From contig NC_133907.1 of assembly GCF_964199755.1 (NCBI RefSeq), positions 6,329,001-6,393,000 of the forward strand: 64,000 bases of DNA, in the 5' to 3' direction. Of this stretch, positions 49,401 to 64,000 are shown one piece after another. A program made the position numbers and the translations under genes. Source of the DNA: Larus michahellis. Its lineage: Eukaryota > Chordata > Aves > Charadriiformes > Laridae. A model generated the notes under the pieces. The model saw only the letters and a list, made by a program, of their open reading frames with translations. It did no database searches and was not told the origin of the DNA. Position 1 is the first letter of the stretch. Every line of letters begins with the position of its first letter.

Positions 49401-49791
49401 CACGGCCAAAACTAGCAGCAGGCAGCATGGATTGTGCTAGCAGCACATTGACAATCAGCAGAGACTTTCCACAGTACTCGAGCAAGATTTGTCCAGGGGA
49501 CAGACTCTCTCCGCAAGGGTTCACAAAGAACTACTCACCCATCACAGACCTCCTTGATGATGGATGCAAGAGGCCTTTTCTAGAACAGAAAGAGAGAGTC
49601 CTCAGTAGCCATGTTCCTCTCAACCAGAAAGGAATACTGCCAATTTCCATGCTTCCCACATTCCAGTATCAAGGTTGTGTGCATTTCCTTCCCATCTGGG
49701 TACCAGGTCTCACCTGATCTATTTCCAGGAGCTGGGCATTGGCACCCGGCCACTCAACAGCTACTTTCACAATGTCCGAAGGTGGTGGCAT
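34434..49791 (-). CDS. ELMO2: ELMO2, engulfment and cell motility protein 2 (21 coding exons)
   Basis: A cytoplasmic scaffold that binds DOCK-family exchange factors and activates Rac in phagocytosis and cell migration. Coding exons, 5' to 3' on the minus strand: 49714-49791, 49539-49579, 48959-49031, 48577-48627, 47407-47588, 45896-45995, 45537-45688, 43257-43335, 42591-42626, 39850-39900, 39396-39518, 38636-38770, 38093-38197, 37905-38013, 37129-37265, 36639-36802, 36444-36556, 36025-36132, 35602-35684, 35204-35281, 34434-34634. They total 2199 bases, 732 residues; human isoforms are about 720. The protein starts [18 protein letters not shown]. An armadillo-like N-terminal half is followed by the ELMO domain (about residues 310-490, including [20 protein letters not shown]), a PH domain (about 555-680, including [20 protein letters not shown]) and a proline-rich tail ([20 protein letters not shown]), which in the family binds the DOCK SH3 domain. 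No truncation or frameshift was seen. Confidence 0.96.
34653..34674. repeat. Poly(A)/poly(T) tract next to the last ELMO2 exon
   Basis: About 21 A's on the plus strand, which read as T's on the gene strand. With the adjoining C run they form an unusually long polypyrimidine tract in front of the last ELMO2 acceptor. Confidence 0.9.
39901..42590 (-). other. ELMO2 intron with a CR1 insertion
   Basis: An intron of about 2.7 kb between the exons at 42591-42626 and 39850-39900. Apart from the CR1 at 41337-41775 nothing was recognised. Confidence 0.7.
41337..41775 (-). repeat. CR1 LINE, 5'-truncated, diverged
   Basis: It begins with the reversed 3' end (ACAGAATCACAGAATCATTT, then gttggaagagatgtcttgag) and keeps blocks such as tctctctgggaaacctgttc and caggtggcatttcctggg. 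A T/TG-rich insert at about 41,513-41,545 interrupts it. It lies in the same orientation as the ELMO2 gene, inside an intron. Confidence 0.9.
42966..42990. repeat. Poly(A) tract of about 26 bases
   Basis: A pure A run on the plus strand within an ELMO2 intron. No attached retroposon body was recognised. Confidence 0.9.
43336..45536 (-). other. ELMO2 intron, AT-rich, no feature recognised
   Basis: An intron of about 2.2 kb between the exons at 45537-45688 and 43257-43335. It is AT-rich with a few short A or T runs. No repeat family or RNA gene was recognised. Confidence 0.6.
46750..47290 (+). repeat. Ancient CR1/L3-clade LINE ORF2 fragment in an ELMO2 intron
   Basis: The sequence keeps the order of blocks of the ancient L3/CR1-type reverse transcriptase region: [15 protein letters not shown] (family pattern: F..VFT..DV.EI), then RPPGPDDIH (family KSPGPDGIHP), then a block like 'gccaatataatgacaatttt' (family: ANVTPIF) and finally the …ESIIKE… region (agaatctacaataaaagaat). 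It has many changes and stops. It lies on the strand opposite to ELMO2. Identification rests on remembered family patterns. Confidence 0.55.
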
Positions 49792-49839
49792 TGCTCCAGA
49801 CTCCTCCAGGTGCCTTTACAACAGCATACACCCCCACAC
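49714..49839 (-). other. ELMO2: ELMO2 first coding exon with 5' UTR part
   Basis: The start codon is at 49789-49791 and the donor follows base 49714 (CAG|gtgaga). On the gene strand the exon probably begins at 49839, after a good acceptor (ttaacag|GTG), which gives 48 bases of 5' UTR here. The true beginning of the exon is inferred from the splice motif only. Confidence 0.6.
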
Positions 49840-52800
49840 CTGTTAAGAGAAAGGACAGCGAGCAGCTCTCTGAAAATTATTTCAATTGCTACATTGCATC
49901 TAACACCAAGCTTCAAAACACTACATAAGACCAGCCTTATGGTTTGCTGGGCCTGCTAGGGACAAAATATCCAGAGTACCAGAGATCAAGGCCTCATATT
50001 AAAACAGCACATTTGAAATTGTATGCCCAACCTTATCACCTAAGGAATATTTCCGAGAGCTTGCTGGGGTACCCACGCAAGGAGAGTCATTCTGACGAGC
50101 TAAGCCCCATCTACCCCCCACCGTCTGTACTGCCAGGTCAGTTTACAGGACTAGTAAAGCAATAGCTCCGTAGGCTCAGCTACCGTCTGTACGTGAGTGA
50201 GGGAATGTACTGCCCAGCTAACCTCCCTCCCACGGGCTGGTGTTTACTGATGCCCCATTCATATTTCTCGGAGACCTTGATCCACTCAGGACACCCAAAC
50301 AGGCTCCTAGGCAGAGTGGCGGCAGCTGGCTTTATCCCATTCCCTTCCTATAACATCATAAATCCAAAACATGAATATCCATCACAGAAGAAAAGTTAAT
50401 TCAGCATTTACTCTGGAGGTCTACCTTTCACTCCTTTATCTGCCTTAGAGCATAAGCTTGTGCTCAGGGTTTGGTCCCAGAGAGTTGTCAGACATGCTGG
50501 TTTGTGCTTCATCTGGTAGTAAGAGGCTGTAAAGAAATGTACTTGTTCAGTTCCTTTTTAATCCTCCCCTGGATGGAGGGTGTAGCCCTGCTCTCTCCCA
50601 CAGAGCCATAGGGAGAAAGTCACATGGGAGCGAGACAACCCTCCCCATCAGCAGTTCTCAGGAGCAAAGGCTTCAAGCTGCCAAAAATGAGATCTGACCA
50701 GACAGAGAAGCAGTCCTGTCCTTAAGGGCTCCTCCTGAGACTCGATTTCCAGCACGCCCTGAATGACATGGTAAGCATCTGAAGAAAAATTTCCCAGCTC
50801 CTATGGAAACTCCTATTTCTCCTACTGGGGAAACCCAATCCCCCTTTCCCAGAACAGAGATGAGATAGTGCTGAGCAGGGACATTGTTTCATGATCAACG
50901 TATTTTCACAACTTCCTTGATCCACTAGGAAAGAGACGCTAAGACAGGCTAAGATCTGAAAGGAAACCAGCAGCCTTTGGAATTTTCCTGATGCAAGGCA
51001 AGCAAAGAAGAGAGAACCTTCCACAGATCAGCAAAGACCAAGCAGCTGAACAGATACCTGGCCCAGAAAACTGGTCTACATGACTGTCCTGGAAAACGGA
51101 ACTTCTATAAAATTACCTGAGTCTACCACAAAAGGTGTACGTGCCTGGCCTGTATAAGATGTTGACCATCCACTGACGATCTCAATTAATGAAGCTCATC
51201 TGCCTCTTCCTTCCCTCACAGAGACTGGTATCGCTGCATGGAGGGATATGAAAACTCAGGTGCATTAATGTCTCTCTGCATTTGTACACGCACAAATCCC
51301 TTTATCAGCCCCTGTGACTATCTTCTCACTCCAGCTGAGGCAGCTTCCTCACCTAGGAAAACAGAATGCTGCGATCTCATGGTGCAGCCTTCTGAGATGG
51401 TCGCAACATTATCACCACTCCTGCCTGCTGGAATTGAGGATGAGGGGTGCAAGTTTAGCGTTTCTTTCATAGCATCTTCTGGAAACGCTCAGTGTTATCA
51501 TTGCAGCTAGCCTTGCCCTCAAGTCTCCACCAGATCAGAGACACTTGCTTTACAATGAAGGCACTTGCTGGAGAGAGAAGTTGGCCATTCCCCTATTAAA
51601 ACAAGCATTGGTTACCATGAGAAGCCCTTCTGAAGCTGCCTTGCTCAATTTCCTCTATTCTCAGCGTGTGTATGGTCTTTGCAGTTCCTGCAGGAATCCA
51701 GGAAGCCTGAACTCCAAAGGTCTCTGGGGCTTCAGCCAACCGAAAAGGGAGACTGATATTGCACGTGCACAGGAACACCATCCTCCCCAACTCCGACGAC
51801 AGCCAGACTTTGTCCGCTCTGCCATCCCTCCCCTTGGAAAGCACCTGGCAAGCCAGACTCGGAATTTCATGATATTCTGAAAATGCAGCGCTTACCCCAA
51901 CTGACAGAGATGATTACACTCAGTACTCCTGGCCATCTCTTTCCTTTTTAGCATCAATCCCAAGAGCAGCTTAAAACCCATAAAATTATTGTCAGAGTAA
52001 ACACATCTCATGCGGAGAAGTGCCAGTCAAGTCAGGTTCAGCTTTGCCAGTTTCTTAAAATAACATCTCCGACGTTTCAGATAAGCAGCACAGCATTAGC
52101 TCCGACTAACATATCAAGAAAGAGCTGACCTCGGAAAGGCAACAGACTCAGTGCATCACTCAGGCTGAGCAGGTCTTGGGGGCGATGATAGAAAAGCATT
52201 TATATGATTCCTATCATGCAAAATTGCAAGTTACAGTCAAGCAGTTACACAAACAACCCCTGACATTTTACTCCCTGATCCTGGAGGAAAGACAACCAAG
52301 CCAACTCCCGCTGCAAGATTCACTCTGGATAAAAATTTTACCACTCTCATCTTAAAAACAAAGCGGAAAGCTTGTTCTTCAGAGAAGGTGCATCAGGTGA
52401 AAATCTCCAGCTTGGACAAGGTGAAGTCACAGAAAGGAAGATTGCTCATGTAAGAGCTCAATTAAATCAGTGTTTCAAAGAAGCCTTTGCAGCCTGCAGA
52501 GCTGGGCTAATTCACAAACAGAAAGCACTGAGCGTATGGCGTCCTATGGAAACGCTGTCTCCAAATCCCATGAGCATGTGTTAACATACTCCTCTTTCTT
52601 CACAAATTTTGATTATCAGTATTCTGTTCTCTCACTCCAAGACAGAAACATAAAATCTACTCTTTGCTAAGAAAGACATGTTAACTTGCTGCAAATACAT
52701 TCTCAAGAGGCCTCTCACCCGAAAGGCGTACACAGCTGCTAGTGCTATTTTCATACCCATTACAATCAGTAAATTGGACTCTAATCCGTTCTTCTACGCT

Positions 52801-54389
52801 CAAACTGAAGCAGCTGGTCTTCTTTTGTCCAAAGTAAACTAGGAAATCAGGCAATAAAGCACAAGGAACCCAGGATGAGAATAGCACCTCGCCTCATTGC
52901 ATAAGCAGAGCAAAACACTTAGGAATCTGCATAAAGACAGGAATGCTTTGAACCCAGATATATTTAGGAGACCGCAGCCCCCTGTACAGCACTCACCACT
53001 GGGGTCAGTATCCATAGCAAGCCTACCTATACCAGTTATCCTCAGCCTGTTCACAAGTCAATGCCCAATACCTGATATTTCTAAGGACAGGAAAAGTCTG
53101 CCAAGCATGCTACGCTGCAAGTCAGAAGAGTCGCCTCCTAGTTCTAAAAATCTGACTTCCTCTTATGTCCAAGTACAGTGTAATACAGAGACAAGGCAGA
53201 ACCAAGAAAGCCTGCTGAACCAATGCAGTCTGTAGCACCAGCCATGAGACTTCAGAGCTTACCCGATCCTTCTGTCTCGCAAAGAGATAGATGAACCCAA
53301 TAAAACTACAAGTCAGTCTTCCTCGCTTCCTTTTCCTGAATTACACACGCTAAAATCAATAAATAAATTTAAAATAATTTATACTTTCAATTAGCAATAG
53401 CTCAAACCAGACATAACTCATCAACTAAATCTTTAAGCACACTATGGCAATCGGTAGTATACAAGCAGGAAGCAATTTTCGGTTTTATACAGGGAGACAG
53501 CAGCCGAGCTGAAATCCATCAAAGATGAATTCACTCCGCTTCTGCAGAGCGAGTTCCTTCATACAAAGTAGTGGTGCAGGGGGAGCTGCAAGGCAAGGAA
53601 AAATCAGCAGAGCCACTAATAACACACTATTCAAGAGACTTCTGAGAAGCTGCAAGCTAAAACAACTACAGTATTTCAAACAGAATTTCCCTATTCACCA
53701 ACTCAATCTTCTTTTCATTGCAGATAGCGAACAACGTGTGCTGCACACAGAATGAAAATGAGGAGGATGAAAGAACGTTCCATGAAAAACAAAAGCCGCC
53801 TGGTAGAATCCCCCGGTCAACAGGCGAATAGCTGCCGCTTCTGAAACCTGTAGATGTGATAAAACATCCCAGTCAGTTCTCGGCAAGTTCCCAGCGGTCC
53901 CAGCAGGCCAGAGGAGAGGTGGAAGCCCCGTCAGCGGAGTGACCAACTGGACAAGCGTGCGGAGGCGGCAGCTTCCTTGGCCAAGCAGCGTACGAGGGCA
54001 GCGGAGTCCAACCTGAGGGCGACGCGGTTTTCTACGTTACCTCACCGAACGAGCAAAGGGAACCATGCTTCCCCAGAGGAACCTCAGAGCCAGGTGGCTC
54101 AGACTGTCAATCTCTGGGATCCTACATTTCTCCAAAGGCCTTCCACGGCCACACTCTAGCTGTAAACGCTACCCTATGGTGGGACTCTCACCTTGCGCGT
54201 TCCAACACCGCCGGGCAGAGATCACCTCTCAGCAGAGACAGAAACCGATAGCAACAGGCAAAAGGAGAGAACTGCTTTTTTATTGTTTTTAATCAGTCAG
54301 GGGAGCTGAGAGCAGCTCAGCAGCTCCCCAACCTCGGGCCAAAACTCAATTTACGGCGCTAAACAATTTTTTTTCCCCTGACCAAGCGC

Positions 54390-57534
<3,145 letters not shown>

Positions 57535-57680
57535 TACTCTATAACGTACCTTTGACCTGTGAGAAGATTGATCAAGAGAGTACACCGAGCAGTAGCACCT
57601 GTCAGAACTTTGTTATGTATAATTTATGTTTACTGCTTGTAAAATTTGCCCTTTTTAATAAAGCTGAAAAACCCACTGCT
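57535..57680 (+). other. SNRPB: SNRPB 3' UTR with poly(A) signal
   Basis: A short 3' UTR follows the stop codon. A canonical AATAAA sits at 57657-57662, so cleavage is expected near 57,675-57,685. The UTR is only about 140 bases, typical of this small housekeeping gene. Confidence 0.85.
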
Positions 57681-58070
57681 TTGAGTCACTGTTGCACCAG
57701 TCTGTTTCAGGAGTTCAGCCATCACTGTTTACTCTATTGCACTTCAGTCACCCCAGAAAGAGAGCAGGTTTGAAGCAAAAAGATCAATTTGTATTGACAG
57801 CTCTGAACTTAACAGTTGGTCTGTACCACTTAGGTCTATATTAGTCTGTGCTCCTTACAGGAATCAACTTCACCAATTTTAGAAATAGGCTCTAAACCAT
57901 AGAACTCCTTTTCAGCCATATTAATTGAGATCGCAGAAGCGTACGAACAAAGCAGTAAGTGTTCTCCAGTTTTTGCCCTACAGACGACTTACATGAACTA
58001 AAACTCTGACAGAAAGATGTAACATATCCCAGCTCTCAATTGCTCTAGGTAGCCTATAAAACAGAGCAAA
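57681..58070. other. Tail-to-tail intergenic spacer between SNRPB and DDX27
   Basis: About 400 bases separate the SNRPB poly(A) site from the DDX27 poly(A) site on the other strand. It is AT-rich and has no open frame of note, no recognised repeat and no RNA gene. It must hold the termination regions of two convergent genes. Confidence 0.7.
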
Positions 58071-58074
58071 CTTT

Positions 58075-58302
58075 TTAGAAAAAAAGTAATCTTTTATTGC
58101 ATGGGCTGATGAAGATGTTTTCACACAGGGTCTTCAACCAGGTCTTAACGAGCACCCCAAAGCTATTCCAGAACTTGAAGAAAAACTTCAATTTTACTGA
58201 AGTTGTCTCCTTGCAGTACAAAGAAATCCAGACCCTGGGGAGAGCATGCCTGAAATGCATGCATTGTCCAAACTACCCCCCTTTGGTAACTGCCAACAGT
58301 TC
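58075..58302 (-). other. DDX27: DDX27 3' UTR with poly(A) signal
   Basis: The last exon carries only five sense codons and the stop (TAA at 58303-58305 on the minus strand), followed by about 220 bases of UTR. A canonical AATAAA on the minus strand lies at 58093-58098. Cleavage is expected near 58,075-58,085. Confidence 0.8.
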
Positions 58303-61300
58303 TTACTTTCTTTTGTACCTGAAAGAGAAGATATCTGAAATTAATTACACCAGTCCAACTCTCAGCACTAAGGAACAGCACTGAGCATTTTCTAGTAGCC
58401 TTGGAACGTGCTATTAAAGGAGTATCCTTGATTGCCCCCAGCATCAGACCTGCAGTAGGAGGGTAAACTACTGCAGAACCAACAAACCTTTTATCAAGGA
58501 CCTTTAAAAAAATCACAAGATGAGGAAAAAGAAAGCAGGAAAAAACCCCCACCAACTTGAATGAGAAGGTAAAGGGAGCTATACCTGGACTTGGATTTGA
58601 AGTTTCCTCCTTTCCTACGTTGGGCCACACCCAAGCGTTTTCGGTCTTCAAATGATGGGCTTTTAAAGAGAGAGGGAAGGGGGGAGGTAAGACAAAACCA
58701 CTGAAGTATATCAACAGCACAGGTACTTCTTGCAAGAATCCCTTCTCTGCTCTGCCCACCTTTTCCCCCAATATCAGTCGAGGTATCCCCAAAAAAATCC
58801 AGAGGTGCAAAAAAAATCCCACCTACGAAAGTCTGGACTCATGTGCTACTGCTAAGACATTACCCGGCACGGTACTGCTTCAGCGCCTTCCTGCTCGTGT
58901 TGGTAAGCTCTTCGTCAAACACAGACTGTTTTTTCTTCCGCTTGGGACCTAGCACAGAGACAAGAGTCAGAACGTCTGTAAAGAGCTGTAAAGAGAAAGC
59001 CATAGCATCATCTTGTTTATTACAGCCCGTAGCCTTGACCACAACAATTAGCCAAACCATCAGGAAAGGCAGTGACTCCTCCCCGCAAACACACAGCCCA
59101 GCCATTCCTCTATACAAATTAGTTTAGTTTACCTATTTGTTAGAAAGCGCCTGACAAAAGATAAGTCAGCTGTAAAACAAAAGTCTCCACCTGCTGGTGC
59201 TGCTGCTGGTTCCTCTTCTGGCAAGGCTCTGGCTCGTTTTGCTCGGCGATTCCTTTTTGCCAGCCGCTCAGCATACATTTGAGATTTCAAGATTTCAAAC
59301 TGTGACCTCTCCTCTGGCTGAAAGGTGTTAAAATGCAAGTTTACAGTGACGTGAGGTTTTGCTAAGGGAAAACTAAAATAGTCCACCGAGGGTCCCATTT
59401 GTCTGTGAACGTACTCACCGTCATTTGGACTTTTTTCTGTTGGTCCTGCATAAATTTCTTCCTTTTCTTTTTGCCTCTTAATGCTAGGTCAAACTCCTGC
59501 AGGGCTTTAGCCACTGGAGAGACAAAGAAAAACATCGATTAAAGAACCTCTTAAAGTACAGACCAAAGTCCAGTTGCAGCTATGGAATTTAACGTGGCAG
59601 CAGTGTCACAACTCACATTTTTCTTTCTTCCTCTCTTCACGGGTCTGGAACCAGCTCCGCTCCAAGCCCTCACTCGCAGTCTCTTGTTTTCCTGCCTCCA
59701 GCTGCTTCTTTGCCCTATTGATCTGAGATAATTCAGGCAAGAAGTAAGCTCATGGTGGCTAAAAAATCTCTCTTTCTTCCCTTTCTAAAGCAGGTAGGTT
59801 AAGTACATTAGGGTAACCTCCTTACGCACTATATCTACCCCAGATCCTAAAAAAACTAAGGTAAAAAAAAAAAAAATCCTAAAAAACCCCTTACCTGGGC
59901 CTCTGACTGCTGCATCTCACGTTCCTCACGCTCCAAGCACAGAACCGCATAGACATCTTTTTCTAGATTCTCAATCTTCTCCCGAAATTTTAGTATGACA
60001 TCTGAAAACGATACAGTGTGAACATCAGAAGCAGCTCATGTAAAGTCCATCTTGTTTTTCCGCACCTCTTTTAGTGTCCCTCTGTACCATGATATTCCCT
60101 GCCTACTGCTCTCCTGCTTTTTACCTCCGTGAAGCACATACCTTGGGGGAGAATTCTGGCTTTCACTGGTGTTTTGGCAGTTTTCACAATATCCTTCAGC
60201 ATCTTGCGCTCTTCCTCCCCCACAAGTGAAACTGAACGACCAGCCCTGCCTGCTCTTGCTGTCCGACCCACCCGATGCACATAGTGTTTGGTGGTGTTGG
60301 GCATGGTAAAATTGATTACCTGTAACAGAAACAGTGTTAGTAGGGAAACAATTTTAAAGGACTGATTAAAAAGCTCAGTACTGCAAATACTCACTGTTTT
60401 AACACCTTCAATATCAAGTCCACGTGCAGCCACATCTGTAGCTACCAGAATATCAATCTGCTCATCCTTGAAGCGCCTAAGCAGAGATAGCAAGTGCATT
60501 AGCAATGAATACAGCAATCCCTTTCTGCCCTAAAACTTCCAACTCTTAACTTCTTTTTTTGCCTATGATTGCCAACAAAGCCTGCTAATACCTGAGTGCT
60601 TCCAGCCGCTGTGCCTGAGAGAGGTTCCCATGAAGCTCCCCAACCCGCAGACCCATCAGCCCCAGTAGGATGTGCATACGGTGAGCCTGTTTCTTGGTCT
60701 GGGTGAAAAGCATCACATGATCTGGGAAGGTTCGTGTCAGTAGAGCTGAAAGAAAAAAAAAAAAAAGTCCTCTCAGGAGCCTGCTTCATAGTCACCTACC
60801 AGTTCCAGCTTGTCTTTGCTCATCACTAACCTGATACAATGGCCTCACGGTCCCCCTCTCGGTTGGGTCTGATCCGGATAAATTCCTGACGCAGGAAAGG
60901 GGCAACATCTGTGTTGCTGTTCACAAAAATTCGGACAGGATTTTTCAAGGAAACAGAAGCCAAATCTTTCACCTACCAAAACAGGTTAAGAAAAAAGAAG
61001 GCCACACAATCTGTTAAAAGACTAGACAAACTTCCATTCAGCTTTCTGCCTCCATAAGCTTCTCAGCAGCCTGTCTTACCTCCTCTGTCATTGTGGCAGA
61101 GAAAAGCATTGTCTGACGGTGGTGGGAGCACAACCTGATTATTTCCTTCATCTGTTCCTCAAAGTATTCATCCAGCATCCTACACAGGAAAAAGAGCAAG
61201 GTAAAGCAGCTTCATCTGGTTCTAGCTAAGAAACGTTACTTCAGGTAGGGCAACAAAGACTGCCCTATAGCCCGGGAAAGCAGAAAACTACCACCTCATT

Positions 61301-64000
61301 TTTCACCGCTGTCCTGCTTAGCCTACCTGTCCGCTTCATCCAATATCAGCACCTCGACACTGCTCAGGTGGAAAGAAGGGCAGTTGTGGAGATGATCAAT
61401 CAGTCGCCCAGGAGTGGCGATAAGAATGTCTGGCCCAGAGCGCAGAGCTGCTTCCTGAGTCTTCACATCCAGGCCACCTGAAAGAGAACGAACACGGACT
61501 GCTGACTCCCTGAGCAGGCTGCAGCAGAGTACACAGATCCAAATTGCCTGAGGAACGGGAAACAACTCAGATTAATACCATGTTCGCAATCAGACCCCAC
61601 CTTTTCTTTCTCAGAAACCAACAAACAAAAAGTACGGCATGGTATTGGAAAGTGAGATTTTAAACCATAGCACACCTGCCTTCAATAACCATACAGCCTC
61701 CAGTTTTATTACAATTTCCAGTTCTATACAGCAGTTTACAGCAAGCTGTACAGTTCACAGAAGCAACTTAATACTCACCTACAGCAAGGCAAGTTGTGAC
61801 GCTGCTGAACTGCGCCAGCTGTTTTGTGACAGAGTGCACCTGAATACCCAGTTCTCGTGTTGGCACTAGAACCAACACCCGTGTTATTGGAGCCTGACGA
61901 GGTTTGTAAATCAGGCGCTCAAGGACAGGCAAGATGAAGGCAGCTGTTTTACCTAAAGAAGAAAATTAAGAATTACCACTTATTCTGAATAGCTAATTCT
62001 CCGTGTTTCCCGTGCCCTGCTCAATCCCTACCTGTCCCAGTAGCAGCACAGGCACAAATATCCTTCCCCAGAAGACCCACCGGGATACAAGCCTTCTGAA
62101 TTGGGGTTGGTTGCTTGAAGCCAAGAGCTGTGATTGCCTACAAAGGAGACAGAGAAATTAAACTCCGTCTCTGTTACAGCCACAACTGCAGTACTGCATC
62201 CAGTGCTGGGCTCCCGCATACAAGAGACATGAATGCACTGGAAAGAGCCCAGCAAAGGGCCACAAAGATTATGAAGGGACTGGAGCACCTCCCATATGAG
62301 GAAAGGCTGACAGAGCTGGGACTGTTTACCCTCGAGAAGACTTGGAGAGGATTTTGAAGGGAGGGTGAAAAGAGGACGAAGCCAAGCTCTTTTCAGTGGC
62401 ACCCTGTGACGGGAGCAGAGGCAATGGCCACAAACTGAAACACAGGAGGCTCCCTCTGAACACCAGGAAACATTTTTTCACTGCAAAGGTGGCTGAGCAC
62501 TGTCACAGGTTGCCCAGAGAGGCTGTGGAGTCTCCATCCTTGGAGACAGTCAAAAGCCATCTGGACATGGTCCTGGGCAACCTGCTCTAGATGGCCCTGC
62601 TTGAGCAGGGGGTTGGACAAGATCACCTCCAGAGGTCCCTTCCAACCTCAGCCATTCTATGATTCTGTGACAAGTCTCACTCAATATAGTGTTGACATAT
62701 TGCAAATCAAAGAATGGCTTCCATTATTTGGGAATAACAGCTCCTAAAGAACTCTCACACTAGCTTCCATGTAATTTCTTTTTCAGAGGCTGCAAAGAGA
62801 AGAGGAATTTACTAGTTCAGATTGGTGGAGGGCAGGCTGTACAATATTCTTCAGAGTAACATATGTAATAACTAAACTAGGAAATACCTTTAGCAAAGGT
62901 CGTGAAAGATTCATGTCCTGGAATGACAAGTTATCATCATATTGAGAGGCATCTTCAAAAAAGCTCTCTGCTTCCTAGAAACAGCAACGATAACAAAACT
63001 GGAACAACACAGGCAGCAACACAAAATGTTATCAAAAGGCTCTGGGCTGGTTTTGAGCTACAGTTTGCTAACCAACGTCAAATTCCTCCAGAAGAAATGC
63101 TGGGGAATAACAAAGTGTCACTTACCTTTTCTCCCTTTTTTGATCTCTTACGTTCCTTCACTTTCACCGTATCTACAGAGAAAAAGAAATGGGACGAGAA
63201 TTAACAAGCACAGCTAAACACAGAACAAGATACAGTGACTACCTTCATCTCATACTTTTTGCTCTGAATGAGTTATTGAAGGAGAAACCTCAGAAACAAG
63301 TACTGGCATGCAATGGAGTAAAATGCCAAGCAAATGTCCTTCCTCAGGGACAAGTTCAATTAAAGCACTACATTACCATTCAAAATAAACTTGACCAAAA
63401 TCAGAAGGAATGTTGTAGAAGGAAGATAACAAAAAATAAGAGGTTCTTGCCCACTCCCAGCAAGGCTTCACTACGGAATTTTCTCTGGTGAGCCAACAGT
63501 CTGTAAGATTCTTGCTCCTGACCGTCTGTCGTGATTCAGGCCCAGGCTGCAACTAGGACCACGCAGCCGTTTACTTACTGCTCTCCCCCAGTAGGACAGG
63601 GAGAAGAGGGAGAAAAAGGAAAACAACCTCATGGGCTGAGATAAAGACAGTGTAATAGAGCAGTAACGGAAGAGAAAATAATAATAATGATGATGATAAA
63701 AGAATATACAAAATGAGTGATGCAATACAATTTCTCACCACCCGGTGATGATTGCCCAGCCCATACTGAGCAGCAAGTGCAGACTTCTGCCCCACCGGCT
63801 AGCCCCCACTTCTATACTAAGCATGACATTTATGGTATGGGATATTCCTTTGCCCACCTTGTCCTGTCTGTGCTCCCTCTCAGCTTCTATGGGAAGCTGA
63901 AAAAGTCCTTGACTTAATATAAGCATTACTTAGCAACAACTAAAACAATATGGGTTACCAACATTGTTCTCACACTAAATCCAAAGCCCAGCAGCTACTA
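58303..64000 (-). CDS. DDX27: DDX27, DEAD-box RNA helicase (3' 17 exons; N-terminus off the right edge)
   Basis: A nucleolar ATP-dependent RNA helicase, homologue of yeast Drs1, that acts in large-subunit rRNA processing. Visible coding exons, 5' to 3' on the minus strand: 63126-63172, 62888-62974, 62032-62137, 61779-61952, 61327-61477, 61080-61179, 60831-60972, 60592-60745, 60395-60476, 60142-60319, 59895-60001, 59617-59722, 59419-59513, 59191-59317, 58864-58948, 58585-58659, 58303-58318. They encode 609 residues in one frame; human is about 796 residues, so some 160-190 are missing. Motifs in order: Q motif GFKQPTPIQ, motif I ATGTGKT, Ia PTRELG, Ib [37 protein letters not shown]. The tail is basic ([19 protein letters not shown], ending RYKRK), fitting nucleolar targeting. 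A CR1 copy sits in the intron at 62138-62887. Confidence 0.96.
62165..62672 (+). repeat. CR1 LINE, 5'-truncated, in a DDX27 intron
   Basis: Typical CR1 blocks run from ctgcatccagtgctgggctc through gaaaggctgacagagctggg and gttgcccagagaggctgtgg to the 3' end (gaggtcccttccaacctcag, then ccattctatgattctgtga). It is of the same subfamily as 19,020-19,628. It lacks a short internal stretch present in that copy. It is antisense to DDX27. Confidence 0.95.
63173..64000 (-). other. DDX27: DDX27 upstream intron sequence, no exon resolved
   Basis: The exon at 63126-63172 starts in phase 1 (GAT split), so another coding exon lies upstream. No stretch between 63,173 and the right edge gives a recognisable acidic N-terminal DDX27 segment between good splice sites. 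There is a purine/ATG-rich low-complexity patch (about 63,660-63,705, AATAATAATGATGATGAT type). The rest looks like plain intron. Confidence 0.5.

Noticed and set aside
58163-58822. 219-codon minus-strand frame across the DDX27 3' end
   Set aside because: It crosses the last two DDX27 introns in a different frame. The spliced reading ending RYKRK explains the region.

Overview
The window reads as a bird genome. It carries many 5'-truncated CR1 LINE tails, few other interspersed repeats, GC-rich sequence and CpG-island promoters. Its four protein genes have short introns and very vertebrate-like protein sequences. I recognised the genes from remembered human protein sequences; no search was run, and the species is not fixed.

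Layout. Positions 1-29,000 hold no convincing coding exon. This is a GC-rich gene-poor stretch with five CR1 copies or clusters, microsatellites and several AT-rich, homeobox-motif-rich islets that look like candidate distal regulatory elements. By human synteny (CDH22 lies beyond SLC35C2) this could be the 5' side of a CDH22-like gene, but no CDH22 exon was seen. From 29,090 to about 34,190 lies SLC35C2 (minus strand, 9 coding exons, 355 residues). From 34,434 to about 54,790 lies ELMO2 (minus strand, 21 coding exons plus at least one 5' non-coding exon, 732 residues). Its stop codon is only 289 bp from the SLC35C2 start codon. A large CpG island at about 54,390-55,480 holds a head-to-head promoter shared by ELMO2 (minus) and SNRPB (plus, 55,143-57,534 coding, 7 exons, 240 residues). 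SNRPB ends about 400 bp from the 3' end of DDX27 (minus, 17 exons visible). The last 609 residues of DDX27 are present and its N-terminus runs off the right edge.

Functional picture. These are housekeeping genes with no common pathway: a Golgi nucleotide-sugar-transporter-like membrane protein (SLC35C2), a DOCK/Rac scaffold for engulfment and migration (ELMO2), a core spliceosomal Sm protein (SNRPB) and a nucleolar DEAD-box helicase for 60S ribosome biogenesis (DDX27). For every complete gene the exon chain closes in frame to a length equal or close to the human protein.

No new biological system is apparent. The most interesting points are the compact ELMO2-SLC35C2 junction with no canonical poly(A) signal in the gap, the ELMO2/SNRPB/DDX27 adjacency that differs from human, a 77-bp inverted duplication about 1 kb apart, a perfect 11-bp hairpin in an SNRPB intron, and several candidate enhancer islets.
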